DNA of 64,000 nucleotides from Tubiluchus corallicola. Its lineage: Eukaryota > Priapulida > Priapulimorpha > Priapulimorphida > Tubiluchidae. The notes beneath the pieces are model-generated. The model worked only from the letters and a program-made list of their open reading frames with translations, did not search any database and was not told the origin of the DNA. The stretch covers positions 624,001 through 688,000 of the forward strand of contig JAQGDQ010000017.1 of the NCBI GenBank assembly GCA_030141605.1, read 5' to 3'. Below, one piece after another: positions 22,343 through 33,999 of the stretch. How positions within the stretch are numbered: position 1 is the stretch's first letter; each line of letters starts with the position of its first letter. A program made the translations under genes and the position numbers.

Positions 22343-25180
22343 TCATAAGTCATTTCTTTTCTGACTGGTAGCTCTTTGAGTCTTTTGGCCCAAGCCTTGT
22401 TTAGATTGTGACGTTTTAGATTGCTGTTTAGATGAATTTTGGGGAGTGTTTCGAGGCTTTGGTTTCTCTTTAGATTCCAGTCTCGGACTCGTTTGTTTCA
22501 AGTGTTTTTTTGATTGTGATATTGCAGACTGAGAGGTAGTTTTGGAGGTTTGTTGCTTTTGCATTGCCGTAGATTCAGCGGTAGTTGCCTGTGTGGTAGT
22601 TTCCAGCTGTGGTGACTTGGGTTCTTTTGATGTTAGTGGTTGTGCATGTTCATCAAGTTGCTGTGATTCTGTTTGTGTAACTGTTTCCAAGTTTGACTGC
22701 TTGAACTCTTGTTCAGATTTCAGCAGTTCTGGTGGTACATTTGCTTCTGAGTTTGGCACTCCGGTTTCCTTGGTTGATGACACTTCTGCTTGTATGGCTG
22801 CTTCCAACTTTGGTTCCATTAGCTTCTCTGCAGTGTTTGGCTTGCTTCTCTCTGCAGTTTCTAAGTTTGGTTGGTCAAACACTTTCTCAGATTCTAATGA
22901 TTCTGATAAACCTGCACTTTTTTCCACATTTTGTTTTTGAACATCCTCATTAACTTGTGATTTGCCCTGCGGTGTGACTGTTTCTGAGATTGGTTGCTTA
23001 GGTGCTTCATTAGTGTCTGATGGTTCTGTTTGTGTGATTGTTTCCAATGTTGCCTGGTCAAGTTCTTCAGTAGTCAGTTGCTCAACTCCTTCAGTAGTCG
23101 GTTGCTCAACTCCTTTAGTAGTCGATTGCTCTAGTCCTTCAGTAATCGGTTGTTCAAGTCCTTCAGTAGTTGGTTGCTCACTTCCTGCAGTTTCTGACTT
23201 TTCTGTCTGTATTGCTATTTCTGCATTTGTTTGCTCAGATACATTGACAGATTCTGATTCAGAACTTGACCCTGAGCTTAGCGAATCTTGCGTACTTTGA
23301 TGTTTTTCAGAGGTCAACACCGTTTCCGAACTTAGACATGGAATCACAATGTCTTTCATGGATTGCGTTAATGCTATGGATTGATTTTCTGCTAATTCGG
23401 TCTGTGCACCTGCATCAGACGAGACGCGTCCATGCGCTTGTGGCAAAGGATGTACGGTAACATTATTTGGTATCCTTGACCTGAATATAAATGCTATGAT
23501 AGAAATAATAACTATTGCAATAATTCCGCCTGATATTCCGAGTGCAGCAGCACTTTTGTTACGGAATGGATCTTGGTTGGGTGCCAATGTGATATTTGAG
23601 ACGGAGGTTGTGAAAACTGACTTTCTAGTAAGTGTGGTTGTAGACTTTGCCGTTGTCATCTCTGTTGTTGGTTTTGATGTTGTTGTCGATGTCGATGTCG
23701 TCGGCGTCGTTGAAGTGCAAGGTACAAAGGTTGATAGGTCAGCATTTGGCTTCCATGGTTCGTCGCAATCTATTACTGACTCTTTCCAACTTTCGGCTTT
23801 TGACCATCTTAGACGACAGTCACAGTAGAGTTTGTTGCCTAAAAGTGGCACAAAACGGTCAAATTAACGTATCTCATGTATTTGCCAGTACTATCGACAT
23901 AATTAATGCAATTAAACCTTGCCAATAAGTGTAATTCATGCCGTATTGGCGTGCCAAAGCTAAAGGTGCGATAGGGTAATCCTTTTGCTTAAAAATAAGG
24001 TAAAGATCAAATATGCATAGATAGATGGCATAAACCCGTAATTAATTTAATTTTGAAACCAAACTGGAAATAGGAGACAGTCGGGACATGGCCTGTATTG
24101 TTACTGTGTTCCAACTTTTTCACATTTTATTTCTTCTGACATAGTTACATTTGCTTGTTCACATAGCTACAGTAGCCTGTTCACACGGCTACAATTATCT
24201 GTTCACACTTTTTTGCAAGGTTTGCCAATCCTTGTTGACATTGGAGAGCCTTTCTCTAGTTTGTAGTGAAAGTTTCGATGATACCAGAAGGTGCGTATTG
24301 CTTCTTCAGAAACTTCAATAACTTAATGACAATTCTTCTTATGGTAAAATAACTGAGAACTGACATATATATATATATAGTACATGTCTGTTGTTTCTAC
24401 GTAACACCTTAGTTCACATAACTGCATGGAATGGAAATCTGGGATGCGAGTCCCAGTGGGGTGTAATTTTTTGGACTTTCTAACTGAGTGAACACTTAGC
24501 TAACCCAAAAACTAGGTCATCTTTTGCGCGCTCTACCTACCAAGACATTTCACTACAGTGATATTTTTTTATTTTATTACTTTTTACTTTCACTTGCCTG
24601 TCAAATGTATCTTCACCTCTTGAACCCTAAGACCAGCATGCAAAATTGGCTCGTTCATTCTCACTAAACCACTGTCTTTTACAATGAGTTTTTTAAATTT
24701 TTCATTATACGAAAGATCAAGAGCTAACTCTTTCAAATTACTGTTGCCAGAAAATTCTATTGTTCTAACACTTTTCACTTTACTAAAAGCTTCATTGTGA
24801 ACTTCATTAAGTGTTGTACAGTTTGTTATTATAATCTTTCCAATGACGTTGCAGTGAATATCATTTTTATCAATACTCTGTATGTTCTTGCCAGATATAA
24901 TCAAGCTATGGTCAATAGTTATTCCTTGGAGAAATCTGCTTGGCAACCTGGAGCTCAAGTAACCAATGAGGGAAAACGTTGGTATTTGGCGCATGCCGTT
25001 AGCAATCATCTGGTCAATGCTTGTTCTTAATGATCGTCCTTCAGTCTTTGTGCAGATAATGTGACAGTACGTATTACTGTTCGTTTCTGGGTAGGTAGTA
25101 CAGTGTGGCACTTTCAAACAATCTTGCGAATTGAAAGAAGCAAAGATTCCTGGTAAAAGACACCAAGCAAACCACTCCAT
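22343..25180 (-). CDS. Single-pass LRR/mucin-stalk membrane protein, 2 exons, 692 aa
   Basis: Probable cell-surface receptor or adhesion protein; ligand unknown. Exon 1 is 25180-24598 and exon 2 is 23838-22343 (minus). The start at 25180 (MEWFAWCLLPGIFASF) gives a good signal peptide; an in-frame ATG 28 codons upstream would hide it. Residues 21-195 are an LRR-like ectodomain: a cysteine-rich N-cap, then degenerate repeats such as FSGNSNLKELALDLS. An LRRCT-type cap (C200, C202, C219, C235) follows, then a Thr/Ser/Pro-rich stalk (about 236-280), a transmembrane helix (293-314; GGIIAIVIISIIAFIF) and a tail of about 378 aa. The tail has five imperfect 8-residue repeats (TTEGLEQP, ITEGLEQS and so on, near 414-456), recurrent QTE motifs, and a Lys/Gln/Ser-rich C-terminus. 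The intron donor reads CAG|GCAAGT: a GC-AG intron is needed to join the frame (Thr-Gly-Asn-Lys). Confidence 0.8.
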
Positions 25181-27217
25181 CTTCGTGCGTCTGAAAATCA
25201 CTAGGAAATTGTGCGTCGTGTATGGGATTTCTCCCTCTCCTAATTTCTCCTCTTCCTCACTCACTTTTTATCTTTTTCTCTCTCACACTCTTTTTCTTGC
25301 TCGCTTGTTCTGAATATCATTTTCATGCTCCCACAGTCCTTTCTTTAATTTTTGTTGTTCCGAAAAGGAAAATTTTCATAATATGCGGCTCCTTTTTAGA
25401 AATGATGCACAACCATTCTCAACAAACAATGTTAAGCAGGCTACGAAAAAGTACGTAGTTAATCAGAGACAGTAACAGATTTTGTTTCTTGCACTGCATT
25501 CTTTTAATATTACGCTATTGTAAGAATCCTAGAATACTGATCGGAAAATTCTTTGTGACGTAGCGTACGTAGGGCATTAAAAAGTTTGAGAATAATAACC
25601 TATAATAAAGGCGGTCTCTAAATTCTCACAGTGATTTTAACAATGCTTTCTTACCTGACGTTCGCTTTATTAAAGAGAAATCAATTTCCGGATTTGTGAT
25701 AATGAATTCCACGTACCTATTCTTGCCGTGCTTTAGTTTAAGAGTGCGCAAAGAGTTGCAATGAAAATTATTACTTCGAATTGACATTTCGCACCATTTA
25801 ATTTTGTTTAATTTACGAGCGCCGCGCCAAGAGATTCAGTCACGTTTATATGGAGAGGGCTTGAGCCCATATACCAAGAGTGGCATTTTAGTCAAAATTC
25901 AAAAAACCATGCTGTATAGCGATGTATTTTATTTTTTTATTTTGACAGCTATATTATACATTTTGATTATATATATACATGCAATAACACATTAGTATAA
26001 AACAATCTTATTCAATACAAAGTGGTCTAGTTTATTTATTTTTAAACTAATTATCACAGTATTGCAATATAGGTAGGCCCCTATTTAAGGTTCACGTTGC
26101 AAGGTTCTTAATTACTTATTATCTAACGAAGTTGATCAAGAAACGAACTGTACGTTAAAAATTTTTAACACAATGTGCCAATGAAATTACAGGCTTGTAT
26201 ATTTCAGCGCCTGTTACGAAATATATTTATATCACATTAATTGCTGTATGTATTGTATATTTACAAGTAGAAAGTATTTCGCTGAACTTGAATTACTATT
26301 CCGTTTGTGGAATCGAATAGAATAGGTGGTTCCACCGACTGTCAAATTAACTTATTTGCGCAAGAAAACTTCCACTTGCTTGACTAAAGCTTAAAAATTC
26401 GTCTTGAAATTTTATACTGCTTACATACTGTCTTTTTGCATGCAGGGCTTGCATCGGCAGTAACGCTGTATAAAACATGTACATTCACATTCAAATCCTG
26501 CAATGACCGTTAGGCGCAGCCAATTTAATGGTAGGTCGTTTGATACAAGTTTAGATAACATCGCATGAAGTTTGAAAAAATAATCAGAGCATTCGTAGGC
26601 TCGTAGCACACATGTTACTAACTAAGATTTTAAATAACTGTATCTTGTCAATAAGACAAAAAATGTTTTTGGTTAGTGAGAGGCGCACCCTGGAGGGTGA
26701 GCGGCGACATTTTACGAATTGGCACGAACATTTTGAGTTATTGGTTCTAGTAACTCTTTGCAGCAGATAAGCGGAACGCTAAGTAATATACATTTGCATG
26801 GAAAGTTTTTCGGGCGTAATTCAACATTACATTTTCTTCTTTTCATTTATGTTTGCGTGCGTGACGTCATGTAATGGCGCCGTCGAAACAATATCACAGG
26901 AGATTTATAAATGAAAACAAACGAAAATTCCGTTTAACGCGAGTACGATATATGCATAAAATTGCTGTAAAGTAGTCTAATTTTTTTAAGGCGAATTTTC
27001 TGAGACCTACTTCATGTACCCCTTTCCTTTAAATTTTACTCAGTAGCCATATTATCCATATATACATACATATATAGCAATTTTACATAGTGGTAATTAT
27101 ATATATATATATATGTAAGTATATATATTAATATACAATTAATATTAATATCTATCTATATATATATATATACATATATGTTAATGGTTTATGATCACAG
27201 TCATCTCTCTCGTTTTA
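25181..27217. other. Upstream of LRR gene; no gene recognised
   Basis: A pyrimidine-rich TCTCCCTCTCC/TCTTCC tract lies at about 25225-25305, next to the LRR gene start. The rest is AT-rich with short chance frames. A (TA)n and (ATATAT) microsatellite group begins near 27050. Confidence 0.4.
27055..27180. repeat. AT-rich microsatellite cluster
   Basis: Several (TA)n runs, including ATATATATATATAT near 27100 and 27160, are separated by TAATATTAATAT words. They lie just past the 3' end of the 27218-28492 gene. Confidence 0.8.
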
Positions 27218-28492
27218 TCACGTTTCCCATTCTTCATCACTCGCCATGTGTGTGATCCCCTCCGAATCAGAACCGTCATTTTCGCTGATGGTCTGCATGT
27301 ACATCTGTGAAGGAGAGAGATGGGCACTTCGACGTCGATCTGGACCAGTTAGGTCATATTGCTGGGGAAACCAGTTGTGGTTTTTGTTCGGAGCAGTGAT
27401 GTTGGCCTTGTTAACGTCCACACGGTGACTACGTTGGCTGAGGCGTATCTCTGGCAAGTTTGCCTTGTTGATGCTGTTATGAATCGCTTCTTTGGACTTT
27501 TCGTTGGCGTCCAACTCACAGCCGTGTATCTCCCATCCTGCAAAATGATTTATGAGAGGCAAATGGGAAAAGTAAAGTTTAATTAATGTACCACTTTTAC
27601 TTCGACGCAATACTGTTCCAGCTCGACACGAAATAGTTGCATTTAGATGAAGGTGCGGGTCCGATCGTCTGCTTAGCCGACTGAAGGATAAGGCCTACCT
27701 TATGAAAATTAATTATTCAACTGACAGGAAACTTATAACTTATTGCGCTTTAGCAGCAACACCTTTTCCCATGAAAGTGGAAAATGTCTCTGGTTGGATC
27801 ACCATTATAATAACATAAACAAGAGCAATATTCATAGGGAGGATTGCAAAAAACCAAAAATCTGGAGTCAATTAGAAAAAACGACTAAATTCTGTTATTT
27901 GAAAACATTGGTGCTACTTATAATACATAGTTACCAATATCTTAGTGCAGTATAATTTAAAAATTACATAAAATATATGTACGTGAAAACATGATTATTC
28001 TTACATAAACAAATACATTACATAACTGTCTGAACAGACCTGTACGGGCTGTTCACTCAGCCCGGATGTGAAGGAACCTATGTCTCATGCTAGCTATCCA
28101 GTTTAAATAAAGATTTTATCTTATCCTATCCTATCTTACAACAATAAGAGGTATATGTGATCAGTAGTGCTTTTGCCTTCGCAATAATTATAGGGGTTTG
28201 AAGCCAGAAGATCGTCGCAAGACATGTAGATATAAAGTGGGAATACCGTGAGCAAATAAAAAGCGGCAATACAAAAAACTGCAGCTATGTTAGAGTTTTT
28301 CTTTTTCCTCCTTACAAATTTGTGGATTTTATGGTGTGAAATTATACACTTACGATCTGGATAATTAGCACTTTTCGTCATCACATGACGTAGCTTCGTC
28401 ATGTCGTATTTCTGACTTGATTTCCACAACCACCAACGGTTATCTTTTTTGCACAAGTCAGCAGGCAAGGGTTTCATAACTCCTTGTGCCAT
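27218..28492 (-). CDS. Unrecognised 152-aa protein, 2 exons
   Basis: Exon 1 is 28492-28354 (MAQGVMKPLPADLCKKDNRW..., ending ...SANYPD plus one base) and exon 2 is 27537-27218. The donor GATC|GTAAGT is strong and the acceptor is TTTTGCAG; phases match (1 nt carried, giving Arg-Trp). ATG lies 12 nt after a possible upstream acceptor (CAATTTTTAG), so a leading non-coding exon is possible. The protein has no signal peptide or membrane segment. Its N-terminal part is basic and Trp-rich (NRWWLWKSSQKYDM), the middle is Asn/Lys-rich, and the C-terminus is acidic and Ser-rich, ending DGSDSEGITHMASDEEWET. I do not recognise the family. Intracellular location is inferred from composition only. Confidence 0.65.
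28015..28137 (+). mobile_element. 3' tail of a non-LTR retroelement or SINE
   Basis: A GC-richer block (GGGCTGTTCACTCAGCCCGG is a hairpin) is followed by GTGAAGGAACCTATGTCTC, an AATAAAG motif and a terminal TTATCCTATCCTATCTTA microsatellite. That layout is usual for CR1/L2-like 3' ends. It lies in the intron of the 27218-28492 gene. The family is not determined. Confidence 0.55.
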
Positions 28493-28738
28493 GTTTGAAG
28501 CTAAAAATTGTAATTCTGATTTACAAAACTTAACTTATGTCAAGAAATTCGCACGGATAGTCAAGTATTAAGTATAGCTAACCTTTCAAATTTTTTTTCT
28601 ATTTAACATAGACAATAGAAAATATAGGCTTATGGTTTGGAGTTCTATAATAACTTCTGACAATGTCATTCTAGAACGTTCTTTTCGTGAACATTAAAAA
28701 TTATGGAAGGAGTTTACAATTGCCACACAATTTAAATA

Positions 28739-28806
28739 CCCTAACCCTAACCTTAGCCCTAACCCTAATCCTAGCGCTAATCCCAATCCTTACCCTAATT
28801 CTAATC
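28739..28806. repeat. Degenerate telomere-type (CCCTAA)n array
   Basis: Eleven hexamers in register: CCCTAACCCTAACCTTAG, then two more exact CCCTAA units, then diverged units (TCCTAG, CGCTAA, TCCCAA, TCCTTA), one exact CCCTAA and TTCTAA. The array lies between imperfect inverted sequences, AGTTTACAATTGCCACACAA at 28711-28730 and TTGTGTGTGTGG plus AATTATAAACT at 28826-28848. It is an interstitial telomeric sequence by pattern; origin unknown. Confidence 0.75.
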
Positions 28807-29984
28807 CGTTTCGCGAACTAATTTCTTGTGTGTGTGGAATTATAAACTTTAGCTAAAATTATTTATAATTAGCGCCATAAAAGCCAGTAAAAGAGATTAT
28901 TAAAATATTATTTAGCAACTCATGTACAAATATTTACAGTATTTATTCTTACTTGCTATTTCAGATGTCCTTCCGTCGAATCGCTTTTTACTGCTGTTCA
29001 ATCTTCACATGATCCTTCTGCTCGTTGCCTTCTTTACCAGGATCAAATATTCTCTTTCTTGTTTTATTTATTCAGTTTTGCAGATGCACTTATTTAAAGG
29101 ATAGAAACGTGTATTATAACAATTTTATCATTATGGATGTTTACCACAATGTTTATCGCAATTCTTGAACTTTTGAGCACAAATATTTCTTATGATATTG
29201 TATTCAGCCCAGTTTCGAAAAGGATCCTTTTTATCGTGTTGCAACTATGTAAATCAACGTTGCAGAAGTATTCGCGGCTTATTATGTTTAAAGAAAGTAG
29301 TAAGCTAGGACTAGGTGGCTGAAGTGAGACCAACCCTGGAGGCACCCTCCGGTACGGCTGATCCAGGAATTCCTGGGAACTAAGCCGGCAAGTTTTGCAA
29401 AAAGTGTGTTAGACTAAGTTGAGTCAGTCATAACAACTTGGGCATATTAATAAAAGTAGTATAGAGAACGAGAGTCAAAAGTAATACCTCCTTTGCATAT
29501 TTATTTCACTTGGTAAACGCGTTATAATAATTGTAAAGTACGTTATATGCAAACTATATTTTTAATAAAACTGAATGAAAAGCATAATAATTTTAGTGAC
29601 TTGAAGAACTCATTCTGTATGAGACAAATAGTGACAGTTTTCGTCGTAAAAAACGTTCTTTGATTTTTATAGTTTAATTGATAATAATTTTTTGTTGCAC
29701 ACATATGGCAGAATTTGTAGGTTAACTAAAACAGTCATGTGTAGTAGGCCTGATTGAATTGGCTTAAAAATACTTAAGAGAAAAGTATTACAATTTTCAT
29801 TTTTCAAACTGATAATATAATTAATTATTTTGTAATGACAATAGCTCACAACCATAACCATTACTTAACTTTGCAATGATAATGGACATTGCCTGGTATA
29901 TGCATGGTTTTGATTACCGATCAATAAAACCATCATTGAATCAATTTTGTGTTAATTGAGTATGAGGTCAATTTACAAGTTTTA

Positions 29985-30105
29985 GTTGACTGACTGATTT
30001 AATGACCGACTAACTGGCTAACTGACTGACTAACTGATTGATTATCTGACTGAGTGAGCAAGTGTTGACCGACCGACCAACTAACTGATGACTGACAGAC
30101 TAGTG
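29985..30105. repeat. Degenerate ACTG/GACT simple repeat
   Basis: About 120 bp built of ACTGACTG, AACTAACTG, GACCGACC and similar tetranucleotide variants. No coding sense. Confidence 0.7.
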
Positions 30106-31689
30106 ATTATATATAATATTTACGTGTAATTGAATTGGCATTTCATGTCAAATTTTTACATCTACATAACATACAATAAGTTATACGTTTCACACAAACT
30201 AACCTGCTAATTTATTAGTAGGTCTTGCTCATAGTTTAGCTTAGCATGTGATGTTTTCTCACTTATGAATTGTATAGTTAGCACTGAGAAGTTTTAGCGC
30301 ACTTAATTAGCAACGTTTAGCATAGCTAGCATGCTTTAGCGATAGTTTTCTCCATCTGAATAATTAGCTATCAGATTTTAGCGCTCTTAGCGGCTTTCAG
30401 CGTGGTTCACATTACTCATCTTACTCAGGCTGTAGCATATTAAGGGTATATTCAAAAAGGGTAAATACAACTGTTCATGCTGTTAGTGCAGATAGCATTG
30501 ATATTGCTGTTTGAAAAGAATAACAGAATTTCAATCTAGCTTGGTTGAACACCCGCTCATCCGATAAATTGGTATCAAGAATCGAGATTAAATATGTCGT
30601 AAATGTGCATTCAGACTAATGAGTTTTCCTGCCAATTACGTAACTTGCAAGAATGGTCAGACTAGAAAGCAAAACTTGATGTGAGCTACTTTCTGACAAT
30701 GAGCATGAGATGACGCTCGATCCCTTCTCTGTTCAACTGCGAGAAGTGTCAAGAATAACTCTTTGAGACATTCGTTCTGATAGTGTGTGCTTAGTGCATC
30801 AAGAGAGCAAAAGTGCATCACTATACGAGAAGTGTCAAGAATACCTCTCCGATGCATTCTCCATAAATAGTAGGTTGCAGGAAATCAACTCGAACCAGCT
30901 GTGAGAGAGTTTGCAATGGGATAGTAACTCGCAAAGCAGTTCACACTTACGAGTATGCTGTGGGAAAGAAAATTCGTGAAAGTACTCACAAGTCATGACT
31001 CCCAAGTAGAGGTGAGCATCGAACGATCGAATTCGATTCGAACGAGTTTTTTAGTTAGAGTTCGATTCGAACCTAAAATCATAAAATCGAAATAATTCAG
31101 CACTTCAGCCACATGTGTTTTTTACAATTAAAATGTTTGAAAAAGCATGCAATTAGCACAATTTAGCTGGAGTTTTATGCAAAATTGTTAACAAACTAAC
31201 AGTGTTTTTACTGCAGAACAAAATCAAGTAATATGCCTGATCTTTGTAATGTCACTTTTACTAGTGGCTCGAAAACTTGTTCAAAAGTTTTTCAAACGAA
31301 TTCGAAAACGATTTCGACTCGAATTCGCTTTCTGGTTGACAATACTCACGAGACTGATCGAGCCGAAACTCCGTAAGGCCAGCGAGCGGTCGTGAAGATA
31401 AACCAAAATGACTCAGCCTCAAGATCAACAAACGAATGTGAATCAAAATCAGCTGAGTGCCATTATTATTGTGCTGCACTCAACTTGTTACAGTACTTGT
31501 TGAAGTTTAGTCACTTTAGCGTTTTAATTTAAATACGTTCAACTTGTATCTACAAGAGTGTTGTATCTACAACATAAGTTTGTAGATTTATGATTAAAGG
31601 CTTGAGATTTTTATAAAAACGACACTTGTTAGATCTGATGAAAAGAGCATAATTTTTTTATATAATTCCAACTGCCAGCCTCCAACATA

Positions 31690-31830
31690 AGGACTACTAA
31701 TGCTACAGTTAGGCCTCGATGCTCCGCACCTTGATTAGGTTATCCGGACTTTTTCGATCTCTCATTATCAGAGCCGGATAAGCGGTTTCACATTGGCCTG
31801 TCTTCCAGTCTGGAAAGCACTGTTCTAGTC
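31690..31830. repeat. Possible pogo-type MITE terminus
   Basis: TACAGTTAGGCCTCGATGCT next to TTATCCGGAC and CCGGATAAG words resembles the CAGT-GGCCTCG-TTATCCG class of pogo ends. Only one end could be recognised. It borders the LINE remnant. Confidence 0.35.
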
Positions 31831-31949
31831 TAAGTAGAAGCCTAATAACTAATGTAGTTTGTAATGTTGTCTTCTTTTTTGTGACTCAAAATTTGTCCCC
31901 AACATCTTTCTTACTTTTAGGGCTTGGTTCTGACATTTGCTTCCCTCAG

Positions 31950-32695
31950 TTTATCTCTTATCAACATACACATCATCAATTGCATCATTACTTGCACCCA
32001 TTCTTTCATTCAGTTTTTCACATGTTAATAAATGTTCTATAGTGTCTTCACTGTTTCTACATAATGAGTATTTGACATCTACTTTAAACTTATTTTTATG
32101 ATTTGCTTTAACTTTGGCCATATAGTTAATTTTGTTAACTGTTTTTTTCTGCACATTCCACAACATATTTCATTGGATTACCCCGTTGTTCTGCTCTATT
32201 ACTTCAAAGTCACAATTTTGTTTAGCTTCTAATTCTTAACGCACCTTCATTTTCCAAGTACTGATTTATCGCACATTTAATTTGATTTTTCCACAATGAT
32301 TTCCTTTTATTACCTAATAACTCATCACTTACATCTCAACTATATTTGTTCGTTATTTCTTCCATACTTTCATACGTGCCACCTTTAACAGTTGTTTGTG
32401 CAATGCTTTTTAATATTTTACGTGCATCTCTGCCCCCATTAGAATTCGTTAATGTTCTCAACCACACTAATTTTTTTATAATGAAACCTTTGTTCAAGGC
32501 GCCAAATTCCAAGTACTAACAGTAAGCCCCAATAACTAGTAATTCTTTGATTTACTATTTCACATAGTAGGTTTTTCTGTCACTTTTCTATTTGCTTCCA
32601 CTGAGTTTTGTTTAACTCAGCCCATGTTTCTGGGTTGAACACAATGAATGGTAATATGACTGACTTGTATAATAATAGCTTCATTTTCATATATC
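31950..32695 (-). mobile_element. LINE (non-LTR) remnant, C-terminal part of ORF2
   Basis: Read on the minus strand, three degraded blocks occur in the order expected of a LINE reverse-transcriptase C-terminal region: KLLLYKSVILPFIVFNPETW at about 32690-32620, then a block with SYWGLLLVLGIW and LEQRFHYKK at about 32550-32480, then CRNSEDTIEHLLTCEKL (a cysteine-knuckle motif) at about 32065-32015. Stops and frameshifts separate them. Clade not determined. Confidence 0.7.
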
Positions 32696-33999
32696 CGAAA
32701 CCAGCCTCATTTGAACTACTCTAGTTTGCTAATTCCCAGATAATCGAAGTATAACTGCAGCTGAACTGCATAATAATGCAATAGTATGTATTTTTCAATT
32801 TGGAAGTGGTGCTGACAAGCCACTGGCAGCAATGTTCAATTTTTGGCTGAATTGCTGCTATGTTTACATGTCTTGAAGACAGACTTCTCTTATTTTAGAA
32901 TTCTGCCTGCCAACAATAGACATAATGGACATGTGAATAACTGAATGTATTTTTAATTGGCGGTAGCATAACCAGCCTTACTTTTGCATGTCTGGCTGTG
33001 TAGTTTGTATACATCTTTCCTGATTGGGTGACATAAGCCTAAATCATTGCCTGGAGTCAGTATGGTAAATGAAAACACTCGAAAGCAGTTTTCTGTTGGC
33101 AATACGCCTATTTTCTTATTAAATCAATTTACTGTACGTCAGTACTTTGAGGAAAGAACAGCAAAAGAACATGAATTCTATTTCTCAAAGTAGGATAAAT
33201 TGTGGCAAAGTCAAATCTTAAATGAAAAGACAAGTCACTTAGTATGTTGAGTTTATTTTACTATTATCACTTAAACTTAGAAAAATATAGCAGACAATTT
33301 TGCAAAAAACTGTTTATAAAGTGTAAATTTAAAATATACTACCTCCAAATAGAATTTTTAAGGCGTGGTGGTTGTGACTATGTTGATCCCTCAGTACTTG
33401 CAAATTATGATGTAACAGGCAGACGTCGTGGCTCTCCGTAAGTGTGCACTGATTAAACTAATTCAAACTTCTGCAGCTTAGCTAAGGTTCAAGCGAAAAT
33501 GTGACGAAATTAGCTATCTAATTGTTTTGTAAATACTTATTATACTTTTGAGCAAAATTGACATTGCGCTACTTTTCTTCAGGACAAATAACGTCATTGA
33601 AAAAAATGGGCATTCAAACGGGAAACAATCGCGACCTTAAAGTGATTTTGCTTATTACATGAGGTGCTTATTGCAGTTTTGTTACTGAATCCTTCTAACA
33701 TTTTTTGTGAACATTGAAATAAGTTTAATTTCCCAGAAGACTTCCCTTTTCTTTAAATTTGATTGTCAAGGATATCATGATCACCCAGAGAGTAGGAAAT
33801 TCAGGCTTTGCTTGCTTATATGTAGTAATAGCAGTTTCATACATAGCTCTACATCTTTTTTCCTTTTTAAAATTTCCACTTTCAAGTCTTTATGGTTTTT
33901 GGTTTTGCAGTGATTATTGGCATAACTTGCCCTTGATTTGCAGGTTTCAGTGAATGAGTATTGCATATATTCATACACATTTGCACCGTTGATGTTGGT

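Larger units (their letters stand above)
28493..33999. other. Repeat-rich intergenic region, no gene recognised
   Basis: Contains the telomere-like array (28739), a GC-rich patch with a 14-bp palindrome at about 29366-29379 (CCAGGAATTCCTGG), an ACTG-type simple repeat (29985), an AACGATCGAATTCGATTCGAA-type inverted-repeat region (31010-31350) and a LINE remnant (31950-32695). A plus frame at 33345-33439 (RRGGCDYVDPSVLANYDVTG) ends at a GTAAGT donor-like site but cannot be joined in frame to anything downstream. Confidence 0.4.

Noticed and set aside
22542-23300. Plus-strand open frames of 110-132 codons, Ser/Val/Cys-rich.
   Set aside because: They are antisense to the LRR-protein tail and stalk and owe their openness to its low-complexity Thr/Glu/Gln composition.
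28136-28353. Minus-strand read-through of exon 1 encoding a hydrophobic helix (NIAAVFCIAAFYLLTVFPLY) that looks like a GPCR TM6.
   Set aside because: The strong GTAAGT donor at 28353 precedes it, and joining exon 1 to 27537 is in phase, whereas splicing after the helix puts the next exon in a frame that stops at once. There are no other TM segments, and its end overlaps a retroelement tail.
33244-33441. Plus frame ending RRGGCDYVDPSVLANYDVTG before a GTAAGT site.
   Set aside because: Acceptors before 34000 that match its phase lead to early stops, so it could not be built into a gene.
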